DNA of 64,000 nt from Undaria pinnatifida (Eukaryota > Sar > Phaeophyceae > Laminariales > Alariaceae), in the NCBI GenBank assembly GCA_012845835.1, contig JABAKD010000012.1:5361344-5425343 (forward strand), given 5' to 3'. A model generated the notes under the pieces. It saw only the letters and a program-made list of their open reading frames with translations, had not been told where the DNA came from and ran no database searches. Position numbers and translations under genes: made by a program. Below are positions 40,637 to 50,924 of the stretch, one piece after another. The first letter of the stretch is position 1. The number at the start of each line of letters is the position of its first letter.

Positions 40637-40778
40637 ACTACAGTACGCGATACACAGCACTTCAGAATTTGGCGGTTAAGAGTTTCAGGCTCGAAATCTT
40701 AGGCGAAAATTACGGTACGCGACACGGCACTCAAGAATTTGGCCGTTAAGAAATTTCAGGCTCGACTTTAGGCGAAAA
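40637..40778 (+). repeat. About 75-bp tandem duplication
   Basis: gtacgcgatacacagcactt, cagaatttggcggttaagag, tttcaggctcgaaatctta is repeated as gtacgcgacacggcactcaa, gaatttggccgttaagaaat, ttcaggctcgactttagg. Confidence 0.8.
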
Positions 40779-41062
40779 TAAGAACAGGGCCTCTTTTTGC
40801 ATTGAAAATAGTGTAGGACACACCCCTGCCTAATTATCAGAATTACGGCCTGGCCAGAAGTGGGAGAACCCAAACTGGTGTTGCTTAAACCGTTACTCAA
40901 TATTTATGGTAAAAGGAGAAGATGTGGGGAAAGGAAATGGGCAAAGGGTTGGCGGAAGAAACCCCTGCTTTATGGTGCGATAATTCGACTACATAGGTAC
41001 TACAGTAGTATTGTTGTTTTTTGGAAGAATATTCGATTTACATCGGCACGGCATCTACGATA

Positions 41063-41201
41063 CAGTCGCCGACCTATATCCTTAATGAGGACACACAACC
41101 CGCAATACGCGCGATCGGAGTATCACACACAGCTTGCGAAGATGAGTTTCGAAAAAATATTCGATCTCACAGCTGGAGTGTATTTTAACTTTTATAACAT
41201 T
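41063..41201 (-). repeat. Family H repeat
   Basis: gtcgccgacctatatcctta, acgcgcgatcggagtatcac, gcttgcgaagatgagtttcg and ctcacagctggagtgtattt match the other family-H copies closely. Confidence 0.7.
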
Positions 41202-41328
41202 GTCGGAGGGCAAAAGAAACAAAAAAATATTTGTGGTATACCATTCATTAACTTCTAAGTTACCCGTGATACACCCACCTCCTGAGACCTGCTCTTCGGG
41301 TCACACTTTCATTTTTCTTTGAAGAGCT

Positions 41329-41576
41329 GTTCTACGGTAGCTCCCCCAACTTTTTTTCAACGAAATCGCCGGTTTCAAAACCAACTCCCGGTCGTATCTC
41401 CTGAAACACGGTTCCCCTCGACACCTCGACGTCATCGATTGATAGACCTTTGCACCCAAGAAAATATATGGAAACATTTTTTTCAATAAACAGCATCCTT
41501 CCTTCCTTGTGTCGAGCAGCCATGAAAAGTTCGTTTGAAGAAAATCGCTGGTTTTGGGGGGAGGCTATCGTAGAAC
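41329..41576 (-). mobile_element. Family D MITE, full copy 2
   Basis: 248 bp, gttctacggtagctccccca.. and ..ggggaggctatcgtagaac as terminal inverted repeats. The interior is the reverse of 36866-37124 (cgaaatcgccggtttcaaaa, cgtcatcgattgatagacct, ttgtgtcgagcagccatgaa). Confidence 0.8.
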
Positions 41577-42017
41577 CAGTCTGAAGTGAGTGTTTGTGTC
41601 AGGTCTATCGGGCTGAGAGATCCTCGCGGGAGGAGTCTCATAGAATGTAGGTGCTATTGCTATCGAAGCATTTCAGTACCACCGGGAAAATGCTTTGCTC
41701 TTGTGGGCTGGTGTTTTCCAACGAGAACATCCGAAACGGCTTCGTCGGGGGCTGGTGTTCTCCAAAGAACTTTCCTTCTTTATTTTCTTGTGGACTACCC
41801 CGGTTTCCACCATCATTCCCCCCATAAAAGGACTAGCGTCAAGGATTTGGCGAAATCGCTCATCCCTGGACTGGCGGACTTGTTTTTCTTTCAAACGCGC
41901 GTCTTCTTTTTATGCGTTTAGTACGGGGAAAAGGCCGTATGTGGGCTGGTGTTTTCCAACAAAAATATTCTAAACGGCATGTGGGTGTGGACTGGTGTTT
42001 TATTTCTGTGTGTATAC
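41577..42017. other. Gene-free stretch with a repeated phrase
   Basis: gggctggtgttttccaac occurs at about 41703 and 41942, and gggctggtgttctccaaag at 41748, each followed by an aacggc-containing part. No gene seen. Confidence 0.5.
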
Positions 42018-42263
42018 GGGCGGACCTGTCAATTATCCAAGCCGTTTCATTTCCAAGGGATACCCGGGGAGAGTATTTCTCAAGTTCGACATGGGGAAAG
42101 TCTGACAAAGTTTACTATGGTGGATGTGGGGCTCGAACCCACGACTCAAAAAACCCATGGCCTGTCGACGACGCCATTTGTTGAGGGAATTAGTGGGGTA
42201 ATAGTCCGTTTGACCACTTGCGAAAGGTTAACCAATAGCTGACCCAAACTAAGCCTTATAACA
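42018..42263 (-). mobile_element. tRNA-derived SINE, full single copy
   Basis: In reverse: tgttataaggcttagtttgg, an A-box stretch aagtggtcaaacggac, a B box with perfect T arm GTGGG-ttcgagc-CCCAC, atccacca, then the tail gtcgaacttgagaaatactc and aaatgaaacggcttggat. It is the cleanest single copy of the family in the window. Confidence 0.75.
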
Positions 42264-44394
42264 TGTGATTGCGTCGGGCTGATTGGCCACGTTATCGGAC
42301 CAGGCGTACATGTTACTGAGTGCTGGTACTACACACGGGCAGGCACACCTATTTAGATGTCAAATAACTCCGCTGAGCTAGTGCTGTGTACGACGGCACT
42401 CTCGAAATTGGGTTGCGATCTGCAGTATGAACACGGGGGGGGGGGGGGGGGGCTTTGCTAGCCTCGCCATATGCCGTATTCCGCACAAACCGTAGTCCCC
42501 CGCATGCTGAATGTCCGGCTTGCTACAAGACAGTGCCGTAGCAACAGACCACTATCATCAAGAGATGAAACGAATGCTACTCCACAACGTTATCCAAGAA
42601 ATGTCGAAGGTGCGGCCCTTCGCTCTGATCCGAGCCACGACACTGTAGCACTATAACTCGATTTCCACTGCCTGGTTTAGGCCTCTAGCAGCGTGGAAGG
42701 TTGTGCACATCACCCAATAGCGCGAGTGCAACGAACCTTTCCATTGCATCGCGGTACACGTCGCGAACCAGAAAAACATAAAAAGCTTGCAAATCGCAAA
42801 TAAATAGAGCAGATAACCGCGAGAGAAGCCCTGGGCCGCTTAAACAAGAGGCCCCAAAAGTGGCTGGTATCCCCCTGTCATACCGTAACCTTGGTCAGGG
42901 GAATAGCCAAAAAAGGTACACGTGGGCGATTTTGACAAAAAAAAGGTACACCCAGTAATGAGACAATAAAGTAACTGCTAATATAGTACAACACTACCGG
43001 AGCCTTGCTGGCGAGTGATAACAAATCCGCTTCCATCGTCCGGACGTAGAGACTAAACAGCCTCACAGAGTAAAACCATTCACAGCGCGTCTTGGCAGAC
43101 AGCCTTGACTGACTGACGGTTTGACGCTTGCCTGTCTCCCTGACATATTTGACACGACAGTTCATCCTCGTCTGCAAAGGCGGGGGGGGCGGTAGAAGAG
43201 GGATGTGGTGCAAGAAAGGAGGAGAGGATACGAGCCTTCTGCACCCAAACACTATATTAATAACAGTAGAGGGGTCCAAAGATAAGATAAAAAAGATCAG
43301 CATATAAACATATCCAGGCGCCGAACCTATAGCAGTTAGAGGGAAGGCTCATCGAAAGGAAAGGGCGCTCGGTCACGAGGCCGTATACGTGAGCAATTAA
43401 ATCGGCACACTATTGATAATACTACGACTCGGAAGGCTGACAAGAAAGTCGATACGTGTTTAAGAAGTTGCGGACAACTTTATCTCCGAACACGCCCCAT
43501 CCAGGAACAAACAGACAGGCGGGTGGGTGAAAGCTACAATGCGATACTCCTATTTCGGCGCCGCAAGACTCATCTACACGTTAGCGCTGATCATCGCGTA
43601 GCACGCGGAGAGCGCGCGCAGCGCCGAGGTGGAAGATTTTTTTTCCCCGTGACGCGCTTATATTGCCCACGGGTCCATTGGCAGCGCGACGTGTAAAATG
43701 CATAGCGGTCCATCGTTGAGCCAAACCAAGCTGCGCGGCTTCCAAGCTACCGGGGTCGAGACCTAGGAGACAGGGTTGGGTCCCGAACCGGGAGGACGGT
43801 AACGGTATCATCACAAATGCGAATTCGACCGTTGTCGACATGCTCTTCATGTAGCCGAGAAGCCACGCCGTCGAGGAGGACAAACAGGTGCTAAGATTCG
43901 TGAGGTACGGCCGGCGGCCGGCGGAGCAACGCGGCGTTGCAGGCGGGCTGGCCTCTGCTGCGTCCGCGCCAAACCAGAGTGCGTGTAACGCTCGACGCAG
44001 TCACGGAATACCACTTACGTGCGGCAGCGCAAACGCCGAGGGGATCCGAGTCGTGTTAGGCAAGGAAGCGGCGGTGACGGAAGGCATGGGGAAGTTTTCA
44101 CCACGGCTCGTACAAGGGCGGCGTTACGTACGGTAGTAGTAGTTCAGTTTACCTGTGTGAAAGGGAGATGTGAATGTGAAGAAGGTGTCAACTGAATTAA
44201 CGGGGGTAACAGATCGATGGATCATCCAGCCCAGGGTAAGCCGTATCGCCGGAAACAAATGTACATATCTATAGGTACTGGATTTTATTTGACGTTCGCG
44301 CAGCGGCTTCTGCAGGCGGTTGCTAGAGTAGAGGTGCGGCCACTAGTGGAAGAAGATGCAGCACCGGTCAGTGCTTGAGGCGGGCCGTCGAACA
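42264..44394. other. Gene-free stretch with a GC-rich patch
   Basis: G18 run at 42437. 43560-44140 is GC-rich, with frames open on both strands (for example ..VLLDGVASRLHEEHVDNGR.. on the minus strand near 43870), but no family is recognised and no splice pair is convincing. It may be a worn transposon or an exon. Confidence 0.35.
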
Positions 44395-44500
44395 GACACG
44401 TCCTACGATATAGAGGTAGTAATAATAAGGTATACCTCTTTTTGGCTAAAAACTAGCTTCTGAATGACGGAGCTCCTCAACCTCAAATCTTCGGAATGGG
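44395..44500 (+). mobile_element. Family A MITE fragment
   Basis: cacgtcctacgatatagagg, aataaggtatacctcttttt and gcttctgaatgacggagctc-ctcaacctcaaatcttcgga: the left half of family A only. Confidence 0.6.
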
Positions 44501-44752
44501 CCAATAAAGTTCATCAACATTATTATAATTATTTTCGCCTTCCGACAAGGTAGCGTAGATTCCTTTCCGATATAAATCGAATATCCTTCCATAAAGCAGC
44601 AGTAGCACCTAATATGAAGTCGAATGATCGCACCATAATGCAGTGGTATCTTCCGCCAACCATTTGCCCATTTCCTTTCCCCACATCTTTTCCTTTCGTC
44701 TACTATTTCCTTTCCCTATATATACCTGGTATGTTATAGCTGAGAGTCTACC

Positions 44753-46219
44753 TTAATCCTCATCAACATTGCCACCCCAGGCCAGTGGCCGTAGTCCTCT
44801 CGATTCTTCCTCCCTTCCCCTCGCGGCCTGACGATCCCTCAGAGATAGTCTATATCGATAAACTCTGCGCGAAATCGCGACCTGAGTGGTCACAGAAATG
44901 ATTTGGAATAGTCGCTCCTTGCACACGCCTTTCCGCGCTAGGGACGATGCGTCCGTCCCTCCAACGATGCTTGCCGCCACCTGATGTATCAGGTCGCTAC
45001 CTTCTTTACCGAGGCGCCCAAAGCTTTCCACCGCGAGGGTGGCGAGTTTGTAGCTGCGTTCGTCGAAGGACACCTGTCCCGGACGAGCGTAGTGGTTGCG
45101 CTTGCGCGCCTCGGAAGTGGAAGCCGCTGACCCGTTTCGATCCGCGCTTCCTGCCCACATGTGGACCCCTTCTTGTGGGTCCGCATACGTCACGTCGAGG
45201 AGTATCGACTTGTCGCGATACTCCGGTGCCGTAGCATCTCTTGGTCCACCTGCCTCAATCACGATGTCCATTCGCAAGTCCCTGTCTGCGTGGAACGGGG
45301 CTCCGCTTTCCACCTGGTGGCGGACGGACATGCTCTTAAGGATGCGGGAGAGCGCGTGCTCGAGGGGTTGGTGCTGGTTCACTTGCGCGCCCGCTCGGTG
45401 ACACAATCGCGCATGCCGCGTATCAACCTCCGCTTCACCGCAGCATGGGCATCTCGCCGCGAGGAATTCCTCTATCCCCAGAAATCTCTTACCCGCAGTC
45501 ACGAACTCTGATGCAGGGATGGTTCGAGCTGAGTCTACAGGCCTCGCCCTTAGGAAGGCGGTAGCCCCTGATCCCGATTGACTCCGTTGCTGGGCCCTGG
45601 CCAAGTCTCGTGTCTCCTTCTCGCCTTGAGATTCGCTTGTGTCTTGCTGGGGCCTCGTCTCGGGGAGCTGGTCCAGCGAAGAGACGTACCTCTCATAACG
45701 TACTCGGTTTACCAGTTTACCCAGTTTATGCTGCGCTTTGCTGGAACTGATAGTTTCGGCGTCGTGTGCAGGCAACACGTCTGCAATTGATTGACCTGAG
45801 GCACCTTGCTCTCCTGCTCTAAACGCTCTGTCTCGCCAGCTTTCCGGCACGATGTTTGCCATGGCCTCCTCTGAAACCCCATGCACATCGCGCAGGTCCC
45901 TGATGCTGTTCCAGATGCGCCGCACGAGGTCAGAATCGGGCAGCTCCCTCCGGACTTTGTTGCCTATTGCGCCGGATAGATCAGCAAACACCTCTGGCAC
46001 CGTCGCCACCAAGCTCCCAACGGATGCTGACATCCTCCGGGCTTCAGCCGACAACAGCCCAAACCCTCCGGCCCCCGTGGACAGGCTCGCCTGCGCCTGT
46101 TGATGGGGTTGCAGGGTCAACATGTTTGTCGGGCACCCGTCCGCGAAGAACGATGATTCTTCTGCTGCCCCCGGCCGGGAGATCGAGCAATTTCTCCAGC
46201 ATCCACAAGGCGTTGCCAT
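44753..46219 (-). pseudogene. Retroelement thumb, Cys/His finger and RLE endonuclease
   Basis: Family sequence begins at about AAEESSFFADGCP (residue 18 of this frame) and runs to the TAA at 44753. Finger residues: C257, C260, H269, C273/H274. Endonuclease motif RMDIV (Asp318) and LLDVT (Asp342), the PD-(D/E)XK-like pair used for target cutting in R2-type elements. A conserved ARKRNHYARPGQVSFDERS and a basic C-terminus follow. This 3' part is long and unbroken. Confidence 0.8.
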
Positions 46220-47111
46220 CTGCTTTTTTGCATGCAGCCAGCGATAGTTCTGGGTCCATCACGCGTTCAAGGTAGGAGGTCCGTTGAACCATGGAGCCGG
46301 TGGCAATCAGGTTGGCTAATTGCTTGTCCGGCATGCGCGACAACATCCGCGCAAGTTGCTCCGCTCCCCCGTTTCGGACTATCTCCATTGCGCTCTCCCT
46401 CACGTACTCATCTGTGCCGATGGGCACCCCCACCACCTTAACCCCACCACGTTTGGCGATGCTGACGCCAATGCCTTCAAGAAGGGCGATTTGTTCCGGC
46501 GTAGGTACGTGCCCCTTTGGGGGCAGGGCGACCGTTTTGCTCGGGTTGATCGCAATTCCGATGTTGGACAGCTCACGCTGGAGAAAGGTTACCACTTCCA
46601 CAGTATCGGGTGTGATTTCCATCATTCCGATGCTAATATCGTCTAGGTAAGCGAATGCCCCTACACCTCTTGGCTCGAACTCCGCCCGTGTCCGCTTCAG
46701 CACCGGCAGGAGCGGCATGCAGAACAACGCCGGCCCCATGGCATCACCTTGTTGCACCCCGCTGGAGCAGTCGATCTTCCGCCCTTCTCCCGATTCCATC
46801 TGAAAAAACACGGGCGCAGACATCTCGCCGTAACATTTTGCCACGAACGGTGTAAGCGCCGGCACGCAAGTGGCTGCCTCCGCTAGCATAGCAGTCCGCT
46901 TCACTGTGTTGAATGCGCTTGAGCAATCGGTGAGGACCAGCCAGTTGTTTGCCTCGTGATGTACTCTTGCGCGTAGCGCTACCTGTTCCACCCCCCCTCG
47001 TACTCCGACGCCAAACTGTCTCGCTTCGCGGTTGGCCTCCTCCAGCCGTGGTCGCCACTGCCGCATGGTTCCGGCCGCAATAAGCCGCCTCCACGTCATC
47101 CCCACGCACAC
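46166..47111 (-). pseudogene. Retroelement reverse transcriptase palm
   Basis: Counting from 47111, motif A Asp is residue 62 (LVLTDCSSAFN), motif B is about 118-127 (SGVQQGDAMG), and motif C YLDD is 145-148; a GIAINPSKTVALPPKG block follows. All catalytic Asp residues are kept, so decay is recent or the breaks are sequence errors. The frame leaves the family sequence in a G5 run near 46168 (..LLDLPAG). Confidence 0.8.
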
Positions 47112-47387
47112 GGGGCGGCATTTTCACCCAGGGCACTGAGGTTGGATTGCAAGAAGAGCTGCAAGAATTCAGGCAGGAAGTCGTTTGGATCATCGATAAT
47201 TCTTCTCCAGAAGGCTTCGATGCCAGCTCCGAATTTTTCGCGCCCAAAACCAGTCCTGATTATTGACTGCAAGTGCGAGAATCGCAGACCGTCGCTTCCC
47301 GCGCCTGATAAGGCGTTGCGAGAATTGATGACCTCGAGGGCCACCTGCGTGTCGAACTCTTTTCCTCCGGGCGCCAGTTGGGTACAC
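47096..47387 (-). pseudogene. Retroelement RT fingers
   Basis: Reads TQLAPGGKEFDTQVALEV, NSRNALSGAGSDGLRFSHLQ, FWRRIIDDPNDFLPEFLQLF, LQSNLSALGENAAP. A TAG lies just upstream in this frame, and the frame ends after ENAAP by loss of one C in a short C run at about 47108. Typical of the start of an RT domain (GxDGLRFxHLQ). Confidence 0.65.
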
Positions 47388-47475
47388 TACCTCCCTCCTG
47401 GTCGGTGGAACTTGTTGCCACCGCTGCCGCTGCAGCTTCGGAGACGCAGGCCTGGTTCTCCTCCGGGAACTTTGA

Positions 47476-47985
47476 TTATACGCGCTCCCACGCTTCCTCG
47501 TTCCCCGGCGCGCGCGGTTCCGCGAGAAGGCTGCGTGCTGCCACAGTCACCCCCCCTCGATGGCGGCATGCTGATGATGCCCTCTTAAACATGTCAGCAT
47601 CCGTCTCTTCGCGGGCTTGGCCGATTTGCCTCGTCGATGTTCGACGGGTATGCTCCATTAACCACGGGAGCAAGAGGGTGAGGTCACCGCGTTCGGCAGA
47701 CGCAAACCTCTCACGCCTTTTCATTCGGCCATCTTGCGAGTGTAGTAGAGCTGGGAGGATGTACCACAACTTGATTGACCTCAAGAGTGATTGCGGCGTC
47801 TCCGATTGTGTGGATTGACGATGCTCTCCCAAGGCGTGATTGAGGAGGCCAAGCACAAGGGTGATAAGCTTGGCGTGGGCAGTAGCCAGCCTCGGCTGCA
47901 CTTTGACAACAGTGGCGAAGCGTTGTTGGAGATCCTCAAGGGGGACATCATCGAGCGGTCCTGCAATTCCCAATGTGTTTTGGTC
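47476..47985 (-). pseudogene. Retroelement pre-RT region
   Basis: Same frame as the zinc-finger part, directly after the TGA: DQNTLGIAGPLDDVPLEDL, then ATAHAKLITLVLGLLNHAL, LWYILPALLHSQDGRMKRRE and a conserved GGVTVAARSLLAEPRAPG end. It precedes the RT fingers in this element. Beyond 47476 the reading moves to another frame. Confidence 0.6.
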
Positions 47986-49965
47986 TCAGGGATAGCAGAG
48001 GCCATCCTGGCGCTCTTCCTCGCCATCGTCAGGTCTCCCCCCGAGTCCCGCTGCCGTCACGAGTAGTCCAGGGTCGGCCTGAACTGCCGCTTCTATTGCT
48101 TCCCGTCTTCCATGGCGGACTGTGCATCCCCTTGCTCCGCAGAGAAGCGACGCTTGCGCCCCGCCTCGTCTGACCGCATTCACCACGCACCGCGCATGCA
48201 TTGCATGTTGACGTCCACAGGGCAACCCCACCACTCGGTGTCCCCGAGCAATCGTTGATCTACAGCCCCCACAGCTCGTACCGCTGTGGTCGTCTGCAAT
48301 GAAAGCGCGAAGTTGCGTTACGCTCCCTGGTGCTGACCCTCCTCCCTCTCCGTCCCCGCCTTCCCTCTCGCCACCGCCTACCCTTCCTTCGGCAGGGGCC
48401 GAGGGAACCTCGCCGCTTCCGTGTCGAGGGATTCGCCCCCGGTTCGTGGTGCCTCTTCTCCCGGTTCTCGTCGCTCGTGTTCCTCTTCCGGATCCACGCG
48501 GTCGACCTCGTCTGCCTCTTGTGCTTTTCCCACCCTCTACTGCACCAGTGGAAATAGACGCAGTCGCTCTCGATGCTGCTGGGGTGACGCTGGGCTGTGT
48601 TGGGGGCGCGCGCGAGTGTCCCGGCGCCATCGCCTCCCTGTTTTTGGCAGTTCGGGAGTTTCCCGTGGTAACAGATACAGCACCTCCTGGCTCCGTCTGT
48701 TCCCCCCCCCCCGGGTCACCTTCTGACGCTAGAGTTGCACTTTCCGGTGGTGCCACGCCCACTGCTGAAGGGTCGCTCTCCCGTGCCGGGCCCGTTCCTT
48801 CCGCCGTGCCCCTCACCGCCGCTGGGGTGGCGCTGGGCTGACTCAGGGGGGGGGGCAAGGGTCCCGCCACCGTGATATCCCCTTGTTCGGCCATGAGGGT
48901 GTTCTCCACGGCTACATAAGCGGCGCCTCCTGGCTCCGCCTGCCCCCTTACTCTCGAGTCACCTTCAGACGCCATGGCTGCTCCTTCCAGTTGTGTTACT
49001 CCCGCTTTTAATGAGTCACTCTCCAGCGCCGGGTCTGTTCCTTCCGATGTTACCTCCGCTGCCGTCGGGGATGGAGGCAGCTCGATTCCTGCCTCAAACC
49101 CGTTTGGGGACCCGACGGTCCACGCTGCCGTCGGGAACGGAGGAAGCGCCTCCCCATACTCTAATGCATTTCGCACCCCGAGGGTCCAACTCGTTAGGCG
49201 GTCCTCCCACGTCGAGTCGAGGCCCGCCAAGAACTCTTGGACATGAGGTAGGATGTAGATCCTTCGGTTCGGGAGTCGGAGTACAGTATCCTGCGGGCGG
49301 ATGCCGTACGCGGCGAAGATCTCGCGGTAGTGACCGGCTGCCGCTCTCAATTCTCTCGGTCGGGGGAAGTCAAGGTAGGCGCCTTGGGGCAGGCCAAGAG
49401 CATCTCCGAACAGGGTGCACAACAGGAACGAGGAGGTTGGGCTACTCCCATGGGTCCTCACCATCTCCTCAAAAGTATCGTGGGAACCAGTCGTGACGTA
49501 ACTAGCTGGGTCCAACCGGGGGCTATCCTCCTCCAAGAGTTCTGCGACCTGCAGGGCTCCCGCTACTGCCGGCCACCTTCCCCCCGGGCGTGGCCTTGGA
49601 AGGTCCTCAGCCAGCTCAGCCGGATGAAGAGGCCGATTTCTTGCCGGCCATTCCGAGCGTAACGCGATGCATGGTTGTGGGTCTGTATGCCCACGCGCGA
49701 GGCGTTCCGCACGGTCTAGCATGCAGCGGGCATGTACTTGTTCTCCGTGGGGACACGGAATAACCGCCCATAACAAGTCCACCGCCAAATCCCCAGTAGG
49801 CTCCTCTAGTGCCCGCCCGCAGTAGGCGCAGGGAGATGCACCCGTTCTTCCCGCGGCATGACGCTTCTCTGCTACACTCCTAGCAGCGCCTCCTTGTTCA
49901 GTTGGTCCCGTGTGTAAAGGGTCGTTCTCCGGCGTCCGGTCCGTTTTCTCTTGTGTCGCTGCCAT
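47986..49965 (-). pseudogene. Retroelement zinc-finger module B, linker and third finger
   Basis: From Met at 49965, 659 residues. Module B repeats module A with roughly half its residues identical by eye: CAYCG, IPCPHGEQVHARCMLDRAE, ASYVTTG, LPQGAYLDFPRPRE. The last Cys pair of its finger has decayed (CIAL where module A has CVAC). A linker of about 250 residues rich in Ala, Gly, Pro, Ser and Thr then an Arg/Gly-rich basic stretch follow. The third finger is CGGC..CGRQHAMHARC..CGARGC. The frame ends at a TGA (47986-47988), after which the same frame goes on into the pre-RT region. Confidence 0.7.
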
Positions 49966-50924
49966 CGCTGTTGAGAAGGAACAAAAAGCGCTTCGGACCC
50001 CTTTAGTTGCTCTTCGCATTCGGCGTCGAGGCCTACTAGATATTGTTGGACGTGAGGTGCGATGTAGAGTCTTTGACTTTGAAGTCGGAGTAGGATATCC
50101 TGCGGTTGGGTGGCGTACGCAGCGAACAGCGTACGGTATCGGCCTGCCGCCATTTCCCATTCCCTCGGTCGGGGAAAATCGAGGTATGCCCCTTGAGGCA
50201 GGTCCAACGCATCGCAAAATAGGGAGCATAGCAAGAACGAGAAGGTTGAGCTCCTTCCGTGTGCATGTAACATGAGCTCGAACGTACCGTAAATGCCAGT
50301 CGTCACATAGCTGGCTGACTCCAATCCGGAGGTGTGCCGCTGAACGCGGGTGGCGAACTGCAGGGCACCTCTCACCGCCCCCCACCTTCCCTCATGGCCG
50401 TCCATGGATACCCCTCTAGCCAGCTCCGTCGGGTGGGGAGGTCGGCTTCCTCCCGACCACGCCGAGCGACACGCGACGCAGAGCCTAGGATCCGCATGTC
50501 CTCTCGCGAGGTTTTCTGCCCGGTCCAGCATGCAGCGGGTGTGCACAAAGCCTCCATGGGCGCACGGAACGGGTACTCGAGCGTCGTCTTTCCCCGACTC
50601 GCCACTAGAGTTATCGAGAGGCCAACCGCAGTACGTGCACCAAAATTCCTCGGACTCCTCCAATCCCCTTTCAACGTCTTGACCCCCTTCACCCTGACTC
50701 GCGGCCTCCTCTACACCCGAGGTTAGTGATCGCCACAATATCTCCAACTGTCGTTGTTGGTGAGCGCCATCCGGGGTAGTGCGATCGTATCTCATATGGA
50801 TTCTGGGCACTATTGCCGTGAGTCGGAACGTTCTCCGACGCGACACTCCTGCCCCGTCTCGGATAGCTACCTCAATTCGGTCGTCCCCCCTGCCGCCTGC
50901 TCCTGCTGCGCTTTCTATATTCAT
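49872..50924 (-). pseudogene. Retroelement N-terminal zinc-finger module A
   Basis: 350 residues from ATG at 50924. A RING-like finger uses C96, C99, C121, H123/H128, C131, C149 and C152. It is followed by a conserved block of about 140 residues (motifs SASYVTTG, SFLLCSLF, LPQGAYLDFPRPRE, APHVQQYLVGLD). The last roughly 45 residues, after SEALF, look out of frame: the other frame continues with a Met and an acidic linker into module B, so a one-base slip in a T5 run near 49985 is likely. Role: probably nucleic-acid or protein binding for the retroelement; this is inferred. Confidence 0.7.

Larger units (their letters stand above)
44753..50924 (-). mobile_element. Non-LTR retrotransposon, RLE type, decayed
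   Basis: One coding strand of about 6.2 kb reads, from 50924 down: two copies of a RING-like zinc-finger module; a Ser/Thr/Pro/Gly-rich linker; a third RING-like finger; a conserved pre-RT region; reverse transcriptase with motif A (LVLTDCSSAFNTV), motif B (SGVQQGDAMGP) and motif C (AFAYLDDIS); a thumb region; a Cys/His finger; and a restriction-like endonuclease (RMDIV..LLDVTYADP). No LTR, integrase or protease is visible. An RT followed by a Cys/His finger and an endonuclease of this kind is typical of the R2/NeSL-like group of LINEs. Frame breaks at about 49985, between 47390 and 47476, at 47108 and at about 46168, plus a TGA at 47986, stop a continuous product. Target duplications and the 3' tail could not be fixed. 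Confidence 0.85.

Noticed and set aside
42437-42660. Small plus-strand frame after a G18 run
   Set aside because: No domain, no codon bias and overlapping frames equally open.
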